Positions 7,830-17,118 are shown, counted from the first letter of the stretch. The stretch is 64,000 bases of DNA from Arthrobacter sp. ISL-28 (GCF_018613875.1 NZ_JAGGPJ010000024.1:36796-100795), one strand, 5' to 3'. The notes: generated from the letters alone by a model not told the origin. Numbers and translations are program-made.

Positions 7830-8872
7830 CTTAGTTCTCCTTGGGCAAGGTTGGTTGAATACTGGTAGGAGGTCCAGCCGGTCGAACCGGACAGGGCGTA
7901 TTTTTTGGCGGCGGACATTACCCAGGGGCAAAGCTGGGCTGCGGCGAATTCGCTCGCAGGGTTTTCCGGACGGTCCGCGGCCCAGCCCAAATAGGTCAGG
8001 CCTCGAGCCAGCAGGAACGCGTCCATGGCGGCGAGCACTGAAGCCTCCAATCTGCGGACCTGTTGGTATCCCTCGAGGAAAGCTCGTTCAAGAGCCGGAT
8101 ACTGGGGACTCGGCGTGGCGAAAAAGAGGGCGGTAGCGATGTCGAAGGCAAACCAGCCTTCACCGAAGTCGTCAAAATCTATGATGGCCAGGCCCTCGTC
8201 GGTCGCCAATACATTCTCGAACGTCATGTCGGCATGGATAGGGCCGAATACGCTGGGGTCTTTGCCCAGGGCCTGAATTTTAAGCGAGGCTGCCGATACG
8301 GCCTCACTCAGGACCAGCCGGTCCTCCGGAGTAAGCGTCCTCAGTCCTGCAGCATCACCCCACAACGCCCGCGGCCCGAACAGCCCGTCGGCGTCCCACG
8401 CGGGCCGTGAAAAGTCTTTGCGTGTAGGTGCGGATTCTGCATGAAGATGGTGGCGCGCCATAACGGATCCCAGCTCAGAGACGTGGCGTTCGTCCAAGCT
8501 ACCCGTTCCGGTAAAAACTTCGAAGGAGTCGGCAATCGGCAGCGCACCCGGCAGCCAGCGTTGAACGGACACCAATTGCTGGTTGGACCCCACCGGCAGG
8601 GCGAACACGCCGAACTCACTTTCTACAGGATCGGGCACGAGTAGTTGAGCATCACGCAGGGCGCGCAGATGGTGAGCCTCGCACTCTATTTCCTCTGCTG
8701 TACGGTAACCCGGCCGGTGGATGCGAACGGCAAAATCCTGCCCATCGGACTCCACGCGAAAGACTTGGTTTTCTCGCTGCTTTATGAACGTAATCCGCGC
8801 CCCGGCGTCGATGCCGAAGTGGGACAGGGCTTCGCGGACAAGGTCCGTGGAAGCCGGAAAGGAAGATGTCAT
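7826..8872 (-). CDS. APH-type small-molecule kinase, probable amino-alcohol kinase
   Basis: A 348-residue protein of the aminoglycoside phosphotransferase/choline kinase fold. Residues include FIKQRENQVFRVE in the N-lobe, HADMTFENVL (Brenner-type catalytic loop with Asp) and IIDFDDFG (metal-binding DFD). The start is ATG 8872 (MTSSFPASTDL); the frame stays open upstream but without family-like sequence. In the established hydroxylysine and ethanolamine or propanolamine routes, such a kinase phosphorylates the hydroxyl group before a PLP phospho-lyase acts. Translation is coupled to the aminotransferase gene by a 4-base overlap. Antibiotic resistance is less likely given this context. Confidence 0.78.
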   Translation of the reverse strand: MTSSFPASTDLVREALSHFGIDAGARITFIKQRENQVFRVESDGQDFAVRIHRPGYRTAEEIECEAHHLRALRDAQLLVPDPVESEFGVFALPVGSNQQLVSVQRWLPGALPIADSFEVFTGTGSLDERHVSELGSVMARHHLHAESAPTRKDFSRPAWDADGLFGPRALWGDAAGLRTLTPEDRLVLSEAVSAASLKIQALGKDPSVFGPIHADMTFENVLATDEGLAIIDFDDFGEGWFAFDIATALFFATPSPQYPALERAFLEGYQQVRRLEASVLAAMDAFLLARGLTYLGWAADRPENPASEFAAAQLCPWVMSAAKKYALSGSTGWTSYQYSTNLAQGELR

Positions 8873-8966
8873 GAAAAGAAGACTAAGAGTCTGGTTTTCA
8901 GATGACAAGTATTTTTTTCCAGGACGTAATGTGAAGTGAGGCTTTAGGCCGGAATGGGAGGAACGA

Positions 8967-9605
8967 GTGGCAGCCAAAAACGACGGGCGGTTGAGTCTGC
9001 GGGAGCGGAGGCAGATTCGGACGCGCAACGACCTGATTGAGTCGGCCCTGGCGGCCATCGCGAGAGCAGGTGCTGAGGACCTCGCTGCAGTGACAGTTGA
9101 CAGGATTCTGTCCGAAGGCGGGATGGCGCGCGCGACCCTCTACTCACATTTCCCGGGCGGAAGGGAAGAGCTCCTGGCTGCGGCCTACCAGCAAGTCGCC
9201 CACCAGTTCCTGGATCACGCCCGGGAATATGCAGGTTCCCGGGGAATCGCAGGCGAGAACTGGACCCTGCGAATCCAGGCATACGCAGAGGCCTTGCTTG
9301 AACTCGCCGGCGACCCAGGCCCCGGCTATTTTTACAACGTCTCCGGCCCCCAGCTCCTGGGCTTCAGCAAGGAGCGAGGCATAGGTTCCTCCGGAGTTTT
9401 CTCGGCCTTCCGTGCTGAACTCGAGCTCGGAGCCGGCCAAGGACAAATTCCAGTCGAGAGCGTGGAGCCGTTAGCTGTCCTGCTCGCCGGCAGCCTTCGG
9501 GACGCAGGAATAGAAACAGCCCTCCATCCCGAGAAAGCAGGCCAACTGCTGTCTTCTTTCCGCTTTCTGGTCGGGAGGCTGGCCGGCTGCCCGGTAACCA
9601 CCTGA
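8967..9605 (+). CDS. TetR-family transcriptional regulator
   Basis: A 212-residue regulator starting at GTG 8967 with GGGAGGAA 4-10 bases upstream. The N-terminal helix-turn-helix is clear (TRNDLIESALAAIARAG, VTVDRILSEGGMARATLYSHFPGGREELL). The C-terminal ligand domain has no recognisable specificity. It is divergent from the kinase/phospho-lyase operon across 94 bp, so it probably controls that operon and perhaps the permease downstream. A short palindrome, AGACT-AAG-AGTCT, lies in the divergent gap at about 8880-8892 and is a candidate half-site. Confidence 0.85.
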   Translation: MAAKNDGRLSLRERRQIRTRNDLIESALAAIARAGAEDLAAVTVDRILSEGGMARATLYSHFPGGREELLAAAYQQVAHQFLDHAREYAGSRGIAGENWTLRIQAYAEALLELAGDPGPGYFYNVSGPQLLGFSKERGIGSSGVFSAFRAELELGAGQGQIPVESVEPLAVLLAGSLRDAGIETALHPEKAGQLLSSFRFLVGRLAGCPVTT

Positions 9606-10339
9606 TTACGCCTTCCGCGCCGCGGGACTGCTGCCTGGAACAGCAGCTACGCTGGCCCCAGCCGGCAGCTCGTGGAAAATCTTTTTTCGACATTTGGGGA
9701 AAAAAGATGACAGCCGGGTCCACTCCCCTTACTCTGTTGTGTCATGGGCCACACTGTGAGTGGCTGCTTCCTGATGACCGGCACTGGTCCCCCAACTGTT
9801 GACACGGTCAGCGTTCCCCCTCAGAGTCCAAAGGAGCACCGTGAGAACCAAGCACCAAGGCGCGCCCCTTCCCTTCGCGCACCTGCGAAAGCCCTTCAGG
9901 CCGCTGACAGCATCGGCCTGTGGCACAAACCATCTGGCGCGACGCCAACCGGTCGCTGCCATAGGCACGACGCCAAACAATATGTTCCCTCGCTGACCCG
10001 GCAGGGATACTTCACTTCCGCGGTTGCCGCTACCCCAGGGACCGTCTTTGAAGGCAGGAAAGCCTCTACGAGTGCCTGACGGCCTCGTGGACTAATAACG
10101 AATCACTTCGTAGAAGCCGATTTGACCAGCACCAGTAGGAAACAACCACTGGAACCATTGACAGGCGGATAGGCGCGGTCTGCCGCCCATCGCATCCACT
10201 CCATAGCCAACATCTTTTCAAGGCCCGGCAACGTTCCGTTGCGGGACGATACTCCACGCTCAACTGGACCCACTTGCCAGTTTGCCCGCGGCCGGAATAA
10301 CCAATCTTGGCCCTTCTCATTCCATTTCGGAGGCAATTC
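9606..10339. other. Intergenic region between tetR and the APC permease
   Basis: No supportable gene. It holds a perfect 10-bp inverted repeat (ATCTTTTTTC at 9679-9688, GAAAAAAGAT at 9699-9708), likely the tetR terminator, and an operator-like repeat just upstream of the permease. Short frames here have low-quality compositions. About 630 bp of leader before a single permease gene is unusually long. Confidence 0.5.
10224..10245. promoter_or_regulatory. Inverted repeat upstream of the APC permease gene
   Basis: GCAACG (10228-10233), TTC, CGTTGC (10237-10242), flanked by further CCCG/GGG pairing. It lies about 95 bases upstream of the permease start and could be an operator, for example for the nearby TetR protein. 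Assignment is by position only. Confidence 0.35.
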
Positions 10340-11881
10340 GTGTCACAAGAGATTTCAAACTCTGACATTTCCACTGATTCGCCACATCTAAGTCGACGTA
10401 CTCTCGGTGTTCCCGCGCTGGTATTCATGACCATTGCGGCCTCTGCTCCGCTTACCGTCGTTGCCGGCGGGGACCCAAGCAACTTCGCTGTGAGCGGTGT
10501 CCTTGGCGTGCCCCTCTCGTTCATCGTCCTCGGTGCATGCCTGGCTCTGTTCACGGTCGGGTACGCGGCCATGAGCGCCCGAATCAAGAACGCCGGGGCG
10601 TTCTACGCGTACATCGCGCAGGGACTGGGCAAGAGGGCTGGGGTAGGCGCTGCATTTTTGGCGCTCATTGCCTACAACTCAATCCAGATAGCGGTATACG
10701 GGCTCTTCGGCTTCTCGTCCGCGGCCTTCATCAGCGCCAAACTCGGGATCGACATACCCTGGTGGGCCACCGCCGGTGTGGCCTTCGTGGTCGTGGCCTG
10801 GCTAGGAGTCAACAAGGTGGACTTTTCCGTGAAAGTTGTGGCTGTCATGGTGGCAATGGAGTTCCTCGCAGTCATTGTCTTCGATGTCGCATCACTGGCT
10901 GTGCAGCCGGAAGGTGTTTCCGTGACCGGCCTCGTTCCCGCCGATCTCTTTACAGCCGGTGTCGGCGCCGTACTGGCCTTCAGCATCGCAAGCTTCATGG
11001 GTTTCGAGTCCGCAGCGATCTACAGCGAAGAGTCTAAGGACCCCAAGCGATCCATTGCCCGTGCAACCTTCATTTCCGTGGTCATCATCGCAGTCTTCTA
11101 TGCCTTCTCAGCTTGGGCGATGATGATCGGGACCGGGCCCGGCCAGATCATCACGACATCACGAGAGCAGGGCCCGGAACTGCTCTTCAATTTTCTGAGC
11201 ACGAACGTGGGCACGCTGATGGCTGACGTGGCACAGGTCATGTTTCTGACGAGCCTGTTTGCGTCACTCCTGGCATTCCACAATGCCGTTGCCCGCTATG
11301 TTTTTTCGCTGGCAAGGGAAAGAGTCCTTCCCCAGCGCCTGGCCTACGTCAACGCGCGCAGCCACGCACCGGTAGCAGGTTCGCTGTCTCAGTCCGTTGT
11401 GGCCCTAGTTGTTGTAGCGCTGTTCGCGTTCGCCGGCAACGGCTCCGAGCTGGGACCGATCTTCCCCGTCCTTACTCTTTTCACGTGGCTGTCGAACTCT
11501 GCTGCTCTGGGCCTGGTGTTTCTCATGGTCCTGGTGTCCCTTTCAGTCGTCGGCTATTTCCGTCGCCGCCGTCATAGTCAATCCACCTGGACCAGGCTGG
11601 TTGCGCCCCTTATGAGCGCGGCCGCCCTGGGAGGGGTCTTCGTTCAGATCCTTTTGAACTTTGATGTCCTTATCGGTTCATCGGGTCCTTCTGTCCTGTC
11701 CTGGCTGCTGCCACTGGTTGCGCTGGCTCCCGGTGCTGCTGGCCTGTGGTGGGGACATCACCTCAAGACCCGGGCGCCACTTGTATACGCCGGCATAGGG
11801 CATGGAAGCGAAGACAAGGAAACGCCGCCGCAGGAAACTGCGGAGCAGCCAGATGAATCGTTTGTACTCGATCTCAACTAG
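10340..11881 (+). CDS. APC-superfamily amino acid/amine permease (copy 1)
   Basis: A 513-residue membrane transporter. The start is the GTG at 10340 (VSQEISNSD) with CGGAGG 6 bases upstream. The N-terminal motif RRTLGVPALVFMTIAASAPL and about 12 hydrophobic segments place it in the amino acid-polyamine-organocation superfamily; the short FESAAIYSEES segment after TM6 is typical of the EAT/amine branch. It is a close paralog of the permease at 33944-35455, with near-identical N-termini and aligned segments throughout. Next to the kinase/phospho-lyase pair it most likely imports the amino alcohol or amine substrate. An odd residue is Asp in GGDPSNF, where the paralog has Tyr. Confidence 0.87.
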   Translation: MSQEISNSDISTDSPHLSRRTLGVPALVFMTIAASAPLTVVAGGDPSNFAVSGVLGVPLSFIVLGACLALFTVGYAAMSARIKNAGAFYAYIAQGLGKRAGVGAAFLALIAYNSIQIAVYGLFGFSSAAFISAKLGIDIPWWATAGVAFVVVAWLGVNKVDFSVKVVAVMVAMEFLAVIVFDVASLAVQPEGVSVTGLVPADLFTAGVGAVLAFSIASFMGFESAAIYSEESKDPKRSIARATFISVVIIAVFYAFSAWAMMIGTGPGQIITTSREQGPELLFNFLSTNVGTLMADVAQVMFLTSLFASLLAFHNAVARYVFSLARERVLPQRLAYVNARSHAPVAGSLSQSVVALVVVALFAFAGNGSELGPIFPVLTLFTWLSNSAALGLVFLMVLVSLSVVGYFRRRRHSQSTWTRLVAPLMSAAALGGVFVQILLNFDVLIGSSGPSVLSWLLPLVALAPGAAGLWWGHHLKTRAPLVYAGIGHGSEDKETPPQETAEQPDESFVLDLN

Positions 11882-11950
11882 CACCGCGTGAAAGCGATCC
11901 AGAGGGTGAGGATCAGGACCCCGCCATTTGCGGGCGGGGGTGAGTGCCAG

Positions 11951-11985
11951 CAGGAACACGAGTTCACATGTGACTTGTGTTCCTG
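11951..11985. repeat. 17-bp imperfect inverted repeat
   Basis: CAGGAACACgAGTtCACA on the left pairs with TGTGACTtGTGTTCCTG on the right, joined with almost no loop, about 70 bases after the permease stop. With no following T-run it could be an operator or a Rho-independent terminator of the U-less type seen in actinobacteria. Confidence 0.5.
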
Positions 11986-12111
11986 CCCGGCCGTCAAGTC
12001 CTTAAGGCCAAAGGGCTGTATCCACGGGTTCAACCTCCCCACGCCAGCGGTCCCGCTTCCAATAGCTGAAGTGCCATAACCAGGCACGAAAGAATATTGC
12101 GGCCACGAAAG

Positions 12112-12150
12112 TGCCCCCGGTGGGCCAGTAAAACTGGCTCACCGGGGGCA
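12112..12150. terminator. Long GC-rich hairpin terminator
   Basis: A 17-bp stem (12112-12128 with 12134-12150), a single G-U type mismatch and a TAAAA loop. It sits downstream of the permease gene and upstream (in minus-strand terms, downstream) of the MHS transporter gene, so it could end transcription from either side. Confidence 0.65.
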
Positions 12151-12362
12151 TGAAATCTGCCGCTTCGGCATGTAGCTTTCCTGACTAACGCGAAGCGGAG
12201 TCCGCTTTATCAAGATGACAAGGGCCCTATAAATTGATCGTCGAAAGGTGTCAGCAGGTCTTGGCAGGCTGCTCTGGAGCAGTTGAAGAAACCCAGGACG
12301 TTTTGACGGGCGAAGCCGGAACCCTGGACGGTCACGTGGATCCGCACTAGCGAATCCGGGCT

Positions 12363-12405
12363 ATCCGCATCATCCGCATCATCGGCATCATCCGCATCAT
12401 CCGCA
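12363..12405. repeat. 9-bp tandem repeat, about 4.8 copies
   Basis: ATCCGCATC repeated at 12363, 12372, 12381 (one change, ATCGGCATC), 12390 and 12399 (partial). A 9-base unit keeps any reading frame. It lies in intergenic DNA, so it is either a slippage-generated minisatellite or a leftover of a repetitive coding region. Confidence 0.8.
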
Positions 12406-12694
12406 GGCCAAGGGTACCGACTCTTGCGGGGCTGCCTACCCAGAGCCCTTTCCAGTTATGGGCGCCATGTCGGTGAAACCTCCGAGCCGGGCGCGGCCCT
12501 GGCGGAAGGAGGGAAAATCCCACGGCCTCGGAGGCTTTGGCCTTGCCCCGTGAGAAGTCCATTGGATCCTTATGCGTTTGCTGGCTGTTCTCGTGGGGAC
12601 CTGGATGGGTCCGTAGTTGATGCTTCGGCGGGGAAACGGGCATAGACGACCCCGTCCGCCCAACCATCGTGCTTGCCCTGATGTGCAGTCAGGT

Positions 12695-14017
12695 TTAGTC
12701 TCTGGCTCCCGCTGGCATTGAACTTACTGCCACCACCACGCTGGCAAGGCTCAGGAGCGCAGCGATGATCAGCGCCACAGGGACCATCGACCCGTTTTCT
12801 CCTAGCAATGTTTGTGCCAGTACCGGCGCCATTCCGGCCCCCAGCATCGCTGCGATTTGGAAGCTGAGGGATACGCCGGTATAGCGGGATCTCACTTCAA
12901 AGCGTTCGCTAATGTAAGCACCGAAAGGGCCAAACGTTGCGCCGACGATCAGGGTATTTCCGACGATGAAGGCGAGCCCAATAAGTGGCGTGCTGGAGGA
13001 ATCAAAAAGCACGAACAGGGGCGCAACCAGCAGCACTGAGGCCGCGTTGGCGGTTGTCATCCACCGTTTCCTCCCGTATTTGTCCGAAAGTGCGGCAAAA
13101 AATGGGAGTGCAAAGATCTGCAGAAGGCTTGAAAGCGAGAACAGCATGAAGGCCGTGGAGCGGTCGATGTCCCCTCTCCCGACCAGGTACGGGATCATGA
13201 ACGCGGCAAGCAGTCCCTGAACGAATAAGGCTCCCGTTCCTACGAGAACCCCTCCAATGACCTGTTTTGGGTAAAGCTTGAGCACGTTGAGCAGGGGAGC
13301 TTTGTCCTTTTTGTTCTGCGTTTCACGCTCGCTCACGAATTCCGGGGATTCCTCAACTCCCGCCCTCAGCCAAAGACCGAATATGACTACGAGCATTGAG
13401 ACAAGGAACGGTAGTCGCCAACCCCATGAGAGGAATTGCTCCTCGGGCGACAGTGCGACGATACCTAGAATAAACGCAGCCATCAAACTTCCGGCCGGTC
13501 CCCCGGCTGCCGCGATGCTTGCTCCCAAGCCGCGCTGGTGCTTTGGCGAATGCTCCATTGACATGAGTGTTGCCCCGGCCCATTCACCTCCATACGCGAG
13601 GCCTTGAAGGAGTCTAAGCAATACGAGAATTACGGGAGCCGCCAGCCCCAGTTGCTCTGTAGGAGGCAGGAGACCCATTGCGAAGGTGCTGCCACCCATC
13701 AGAATGAGCGTTATGAAAAGGACTTTTCTTCGCCCGTACCGGTCACCGAAATGACCGAAAACCACACCTCCCAGAGGACGAACAACGTATCCGCCCAACA
13801 GGATTATGAACGCCAATAAGGCACCGGTTGCCGGTGGCAGAGTCGCAAAAAACAGTCGCGGGAAGACAATGCCGGCGGCCGCCCCGTAGAGCGCGAAGTC
13901 GTATGCCTCCGCCATTGTCCCAACCATGCTCGCCGCCCGGGCTCGAAGCACCTTGGTTCGTGATTGTTGCGGTTGAACCGTTGCCAGCTTCCCCGACATT
14001 TCCTGTTCCACATCCAT
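12695..14017 (-). CDS. MFS transporter, metabolite:H+ symporter (MHS) type
   Basis: A 440-residue protein starting at ATG 14017 (MDVEQEMSG) with GGAG 5 bases upstream. Family marks are YDFALYGAAAGIVFPRLFF in TM1, GHFGDRYGRRKVLF between TM2 and TM3, RLLQGLAYGGEWAGATL in TM4, and SDKYGRKRWM in the second half. The MHS family (shikimate, proline/betaine, alpha-ketoglutarate, citrate) imports carboxylates and related metabolites with protons. It is transcribed in the same direction as catA-catC-catB but separated from them by about 680 bp and a terminator, so co-regulation is uncertain. The substrate may be an aromatic or organic acid. Confidence 0.85.
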   Translation of the reverse strand: MDVEQEMSGKLATVQPQQSRTKVLRARAASMVGTMAEAYDFALYGAAAGIVFPRLFFATLPPATGALLAFIILLGGYVVRPLGGVVFGHFGDRYGRRKVLFITLILMGGSTFAMGLLPPTEQLGLAAPVILVLLRLLQGLAYGGEWAGATLMSMEHSPKHQRGLGASIAAAGGPAGSLMAAFILGIVALSPEEQFLSWGWRLPFLVSMLVVIFGLWLRAGVEESPEFVSERETQNKKDKAPLLNVLKLYPKQVIGGVLVGTGALFVQGLLAAFMIPYLVGRGDIDRSTAFMLFSLSSLLQIFALPFFAALSDKYGRKRWMTTANAASVLLVAPLFVLFDSSSTPLIGLAFIVGNTLIVGATFGPFGAYISERFEVRSRYTGVSLSFQIAAMLGAGMAPVLAQTLLGENGSMVPVALIIAALLSLASVVVAVSSMPAGARD

Positions 14018-14647
14018 AGCTCCAGCCTTTCTTGGCCCTGATATTTGAAGTTTTCGCCCCCGCCCGACTGGTCCGTGCCATCGCTGCGCGCCCAGACCGG
14101 CTGCCTTTTCACCCAGGCACGCTGACTGGCAAGCAGCCCTTTCACACAACGGCGGCAAGCACCATCCGAGGGCCGCGCAGAGTCCTGGGTAGGAGGCGTT
14201 GCTGTCCCTTGATGACCACGGCTACCGGGGACAGCGAAAGAAAGGGCGCTTTGCAGCGGCGCGTTATGCCCGGACGCACCTAGCCGCCCCAGCAGAGTCG
14301 GCGCAGGAGTTGTCGTCGCGAAGACGAGGGGGCTTAGAGGGCGTTTTCCTTGGTTGATGCACTCAGCGGTGCGACTGGAATGAATCGCACGTCCCGGCAG
14401 TCATCGACGTGGACAAGCCGCCGCTCGTTGAATTCGTTGCGGATCCAAATTATGGACCCTCTTCGTTCCGCTCCTCGACGGTTGCGCGTGCCCTGATGCC
14501 AGTTCCGTGGAGTACGACGAAGTCTCTTGGGTGTATCGCCGCCCAGGCGCCCAGCCGATCTTGTGTTCTCGGTGGTCACAGTTTTTCAGGATCATGATCC
14601 TTTCTGTGCGGAACGGCGTCCGAAACCCGGTTCCCAGGGCGACGGCG
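14018..14647. other. Intergenic region between the MHS transporter and catA
   Basis: No gene could be supported. Open frames on the minus strand near 14334-14661 lack motifs. The right end is occupied by the catA terminator. Confidence 0.4.
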
Positions 14648-14684
14648 CATAGCCCCGCCACTGCCTGAGCAGGGCGGGGCTATG
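14648..14684 (-). terminator. Terminator downstream of catA
   Basis: A perfect 12-bp stem, CATAGCCCCGCC (14648-14659) with GGCGGGGCTATG (14673-14684) and a 13-base loop, ending 12 bases after the catA stop on the minus strand. It probably ends the catBCA transcript. Confidence 0.75.
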
Positions 14685-14696
14685 CATCCGTGGCGA

Positions 14697-15548
14697 CTAC
14701 TCGGCCGTCCCGGGCGCGAGCACGAAGTCGTACGAAACTTCGCGGCCCTTACCGTCTGCCGTCGGCTTCGGATCGAGGATGAGTTCCGGCTTGACCGCTG
14801 ACGCGATGTCATCTGACAGGTGCTCGTCAGAGGTGAAGTAAAGCTGGGTGGTGATGAGCTGATGTTCGGGCGCGCTGACCTTGAGGTGAAGATGCGCCGG
14901 CCGCCAGGCATGCCACCCAGCCGCCGAGATGAGCTGGCCGCAAGCCCCGTCGGTCGGGATTTGGTACGGTGCCGGCTGCAGGGTGTTGATCTGGTAGAAG
15001 CCCTGATCGTCGGCGACCACGGTGCCCCGGAGGTTCCATTCCGGAATGCCAGGGGCGAACTGGGAGTAGAAGCCGGCGTCGTCAGCGTGCCAGATTTCCA
15101 CATGCGCTCCAGGGAGTGCTTCTCCATTGACATTGGTAACCCGGCCCTGGAACAGCAGGGGCGTCCCGGCCTCGTCCTCACGCTGAGGCAGGGTCGCGGG
15201 GGACTGAAGTACGGGCGATCCCGGCACGTAGTAGGGGCCCTCGATGGTGCCTTTGCTTCCTTCCCGGTCGGCATTGGCGACTTCCTCCACGGCATGTTCG
15301 ATCCAGACGTCCAGGAACAGTGGCCATTCGCCATCTTCTCCAACACGGATCAGCCAAGCCTTCAGGGCGTTGTATTCGTCGTAAGTCACCTTTTCCTCAG
15401 TGACGGTGTCGACGAGGGCCTTAATGGCCCGGGAGGCCAGCTGGTTTACGCGTTCGGCACTGACCTGCGCGCCGACGGACTTGTTCAACCGGAATTTTTC
15501 GGTCGCGTTGGCGCCGGAAGCGGCAGCTGTTGCGGTTTCCACAGACAT
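14697..15548 (-). CDS. catA: Catechol 1,2-dioxygenase
   Basis: A 283-residue intradiol dioxygenase that opens catechol to cis,cis-muconate with a non-haem Fe(III). The N-terminal dimerisation/hydroxyquinol-type domain precedes the catalytic domain, which shows IEGPYYVPGSP, the iron-ligand tyrosines Tyr161 (GFYSQF) and Tyr195 (PYQIPTDG), and the histidines His219 and His221 (RPAHLHLK). Length and layout match actinobacterial CatA. It is the last gene of a catB-catC-catA run on the minus strand, 54 bp after catC. In this window catechol is most simply supplied by the neighbouring iac genes. Confidence 0.95.
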   Translation of the reverse strand: MSVETATAAASGANATEKFRLNKSVGAQVSAERVNQLASRAIKALVDTVTEEKVTYDEYNALKAWLIRVGEDGEWPLFLDVWIEHAVEEVANADREGSKGTIEGPYYVPGSPVLQSPATLPQREDEAGTPLLFQGRVTNVNGEALPGAHVEIWHADDAGFYSQFAPGIPEWNLRGTVVADDQGFYQINTLQPAPYQIPTDGACGQLISAAGWHAWRPAHLHLKVSAPEHQLITTQLYFTSDEHLSDDIASAVKPELILDPKPTADGKGREVSYDFVLAPGTAE

Positions 15549-15602
15549 AGTTTGATCCTTTCTAGGTCCGCCTTATTCATAAGGCGGTGATTATGAGGAA
15601 GC

Positions 15603-15893
15603 TCAGTTTCCTGATGCGGTGATTGCTGATGGATGCTGGGCTAGCGGGGTAACGTCGATCTTCATGTACGGGAAGAGCGGCAGGCCCTGTAGAAGGTCGT
15701 GGAGTTCGTCATTGTTTTCGACATCGAAAACTGAGTAGTTGGCGTACTCCCCCACGACCCGCCAGAGGTGTGGCCAGCGGCCCTGCTTTTGAAGGGCCTG
15801 TGAGTAGGCCTTCTCCTCCTGTTTGATGGCCGCAGCTTTATCCTCGGGAATTTCGGGCGGGATGTTAACGTCCATACGGACCAGGTACAGCAC
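15603..15893 (-). CDS. catC: Muconolactone delta-isomerase
   Basis: A 96-residue protein of the small decameric isomerase family. The N-terminus MLYLVRMDVNIP, the KAYSQALQKQGRWPHLWRVVGEYANYSVFDV core and LPLFPYMKIDVTPLAQHPS are diagnostic. It converts muconolactone to 3-oxoadipate enol-lactone. It lies between catB (47 bp upstream) and catA in one transcription unit. Confidence 0.95.
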   Translation of the reverse strand: MLYLVRMDVNIPPEIPEDKAAAIKQEEKAYSQALQKQGRWPHLWRVVGEYANYSVFDVENNDELHDLLQGLPLFPYMKIDVTPLAQHPSAITASGN

Positions 15894-15940
15894 GGGTGCT
15901 CCTTCGCAAATAGGGGTGGTTGGATCTGGCCGGGGACCGG

Positions 15941-17044
15941 CTACCTGTCCTGCCGGTAGCGCCCGAGTTTGTCCGCATCCACGTCGGCACCGACACCGGG
16001 GACGTCCCTGACCGCTATCCGCCCGTTTTGGATGCTGATTGGCTCGGCCAGCAGATCATCGGCCATGTCCAGGTAGTTGGACAGCTCGCCGGCGCGCCGG
16101 GAGGTTGCTTCGTGGGCGGCGCCAAAGGTGACTGTGGCGAGCGTTCCGATTTGGGTGTCGATCTGATTGCCCATGACCACGTCCACGCCCAGGCCGATGC
16201 AAAGGCCGAGGATCTGCTGCGCTTCGGTGAAGCCGCTGCGCGCGGTCTTGATGCTGATCGCATCGCATCCGCCAGACAGGAGTTCCCGGGAGGCGTCGCC
16301 GGCGGTCGGGACGCTTTCGTCGCCAACTACGGGAATCGGGGACTTTTGCACGAGACGGCGGCGGCTCACGACTTCTTTGGCATCACAAGGTTCTTCCAGG
16401 AGGGACAGGCCGAGGTCCGAGGTGCGACGGAGCACTTCCAGAGCCTCGTTGGCCGTCCATCCACGGTTGGCGTCCAGATACAGCTCGGTGTCCTGTCCCA
16501 GTCCAGCGCGGAGGACACGGCAGGCCTCAATGTCCAGTGCCAGGGGCCTGCGCCCGACCTTGAGTTTAAAGGTGTTGATGCCGTAGGTCTCGCGGAAGCT
16601 CAGTGCCTCTTCCAGGAGCTGCTGGGCGGGCTTGAAGCCCAGCATGTGGCTGACTTCCATGGAATCGGTGAAGCCGCCGAGCAACCGGTGAACAGGTGTT
16701 GCAGTGGCCTTCCCTACGATGTCCCAGAGCGCTATATCCAGGGCCCCCTTGGCCACCTGGTTGTGGATCGTCCTGTTCAGGATGTGATGGATTTTTCCAC
16801 GCTCCAGCGGATCGAGGCCCGTGATGGCCGGGGCAAAGATCTTGTTGATGACCGCGATGATGGACTCTTGGGTTTCCCCGTAAGTGAAGGGACGGGGCGG
16901 GGCGTCCGCGGTGCCCACCAACCCGTCATCAGTGTGGACACGGATGAGGACGTGTTCCGCGTCCGCTACCTCGCCACTTGCGAACTTCAGTGGCTTGACG
17001 TAGGGGATCGAGTACGGAATGGCCTCGATTCGCTCACTCTTCAC
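15941..17044 (-). CDS. catB: Muconate cycloisomerase
   Basis: A 367-residue enolase-superfamily enzyme that lactonises cis,cis-muconate to muconolactone. The barrel carries FKLKVG with the KxK lysines Lys160 and Lys162, metal ligands Asp191 (LYLDANRGW), Glu217 (LLEEP) and Asp242 (VGDES), and the opposing Lys266 (ISIKTARSGF). It is the first gene of the catBCA unit. The 207-bp gap to the divergent small ORF at 17252 holds promoter-like and repeated motifs shared with the iac promoters. Confidence 0.95.
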   Translation of the reverse strand: MKSERIEAIPYSIPYVKPLKFASGEVADAEHVLIRVHTDDGLVGTADAPPRPFTYGETQESIIAVINKIFAPAITGLDPLERGKIHHILNRTIHNQVAKGALDIALWDIVGKATATPVHRLLGGFTDSMEVSHMLGFKPAQQLLEEALSFRETYGINTFKLKVGRRPLALDIEACRVLRAGLGQDTELYLDANRGWTANEALEVLRRTSDLGLSLLEEPCDAKEVVSRRRLVQKSPIPVVGDESVPTAGDASRELLSGGCDAISIKTARSGFTEAQQILGLCIGLGVDVVMGNQIDTQIGTLATVTFGAAHEATSRRAGELSNYLDMADDLLAEPISIQNGRIAVRDVPGVGADVDADKLGRYRQDR

Positions 17045-17118
17045 GTGGGAGTGCCTTCGGGTAGGAGAGGTGGTTGCCGCGGCGGCACCCGGCCACTCAA
17101 GAAGCCGGGCGCCGCCGC

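Larger units (their letters stand above)
11882..12694. other. Intergenic region with repeats and hairpins, no gene
   Basis: Contains the inverted repeat at 11951-11985, the long terminator-like hairpin at 12112-12150 and the 9-bp tandem repeat at 12363-12405. Frames between 12420 and 12670 on both strands lack motifs and ribosome-binding sites. Confidence 0.5.

Noticed and set aside
7826..8872. Aminoglycoside resistance kinase
   Set aside because: Translational coupling to a class III PLP enzyme and the nearby amine permease point to catabolism; no resistance-specific feature was seen.
12363..12405. Short repeat array as a CRISPR
   Set aside because: The unit is 9 bases with no spacers and there are no cas genes.
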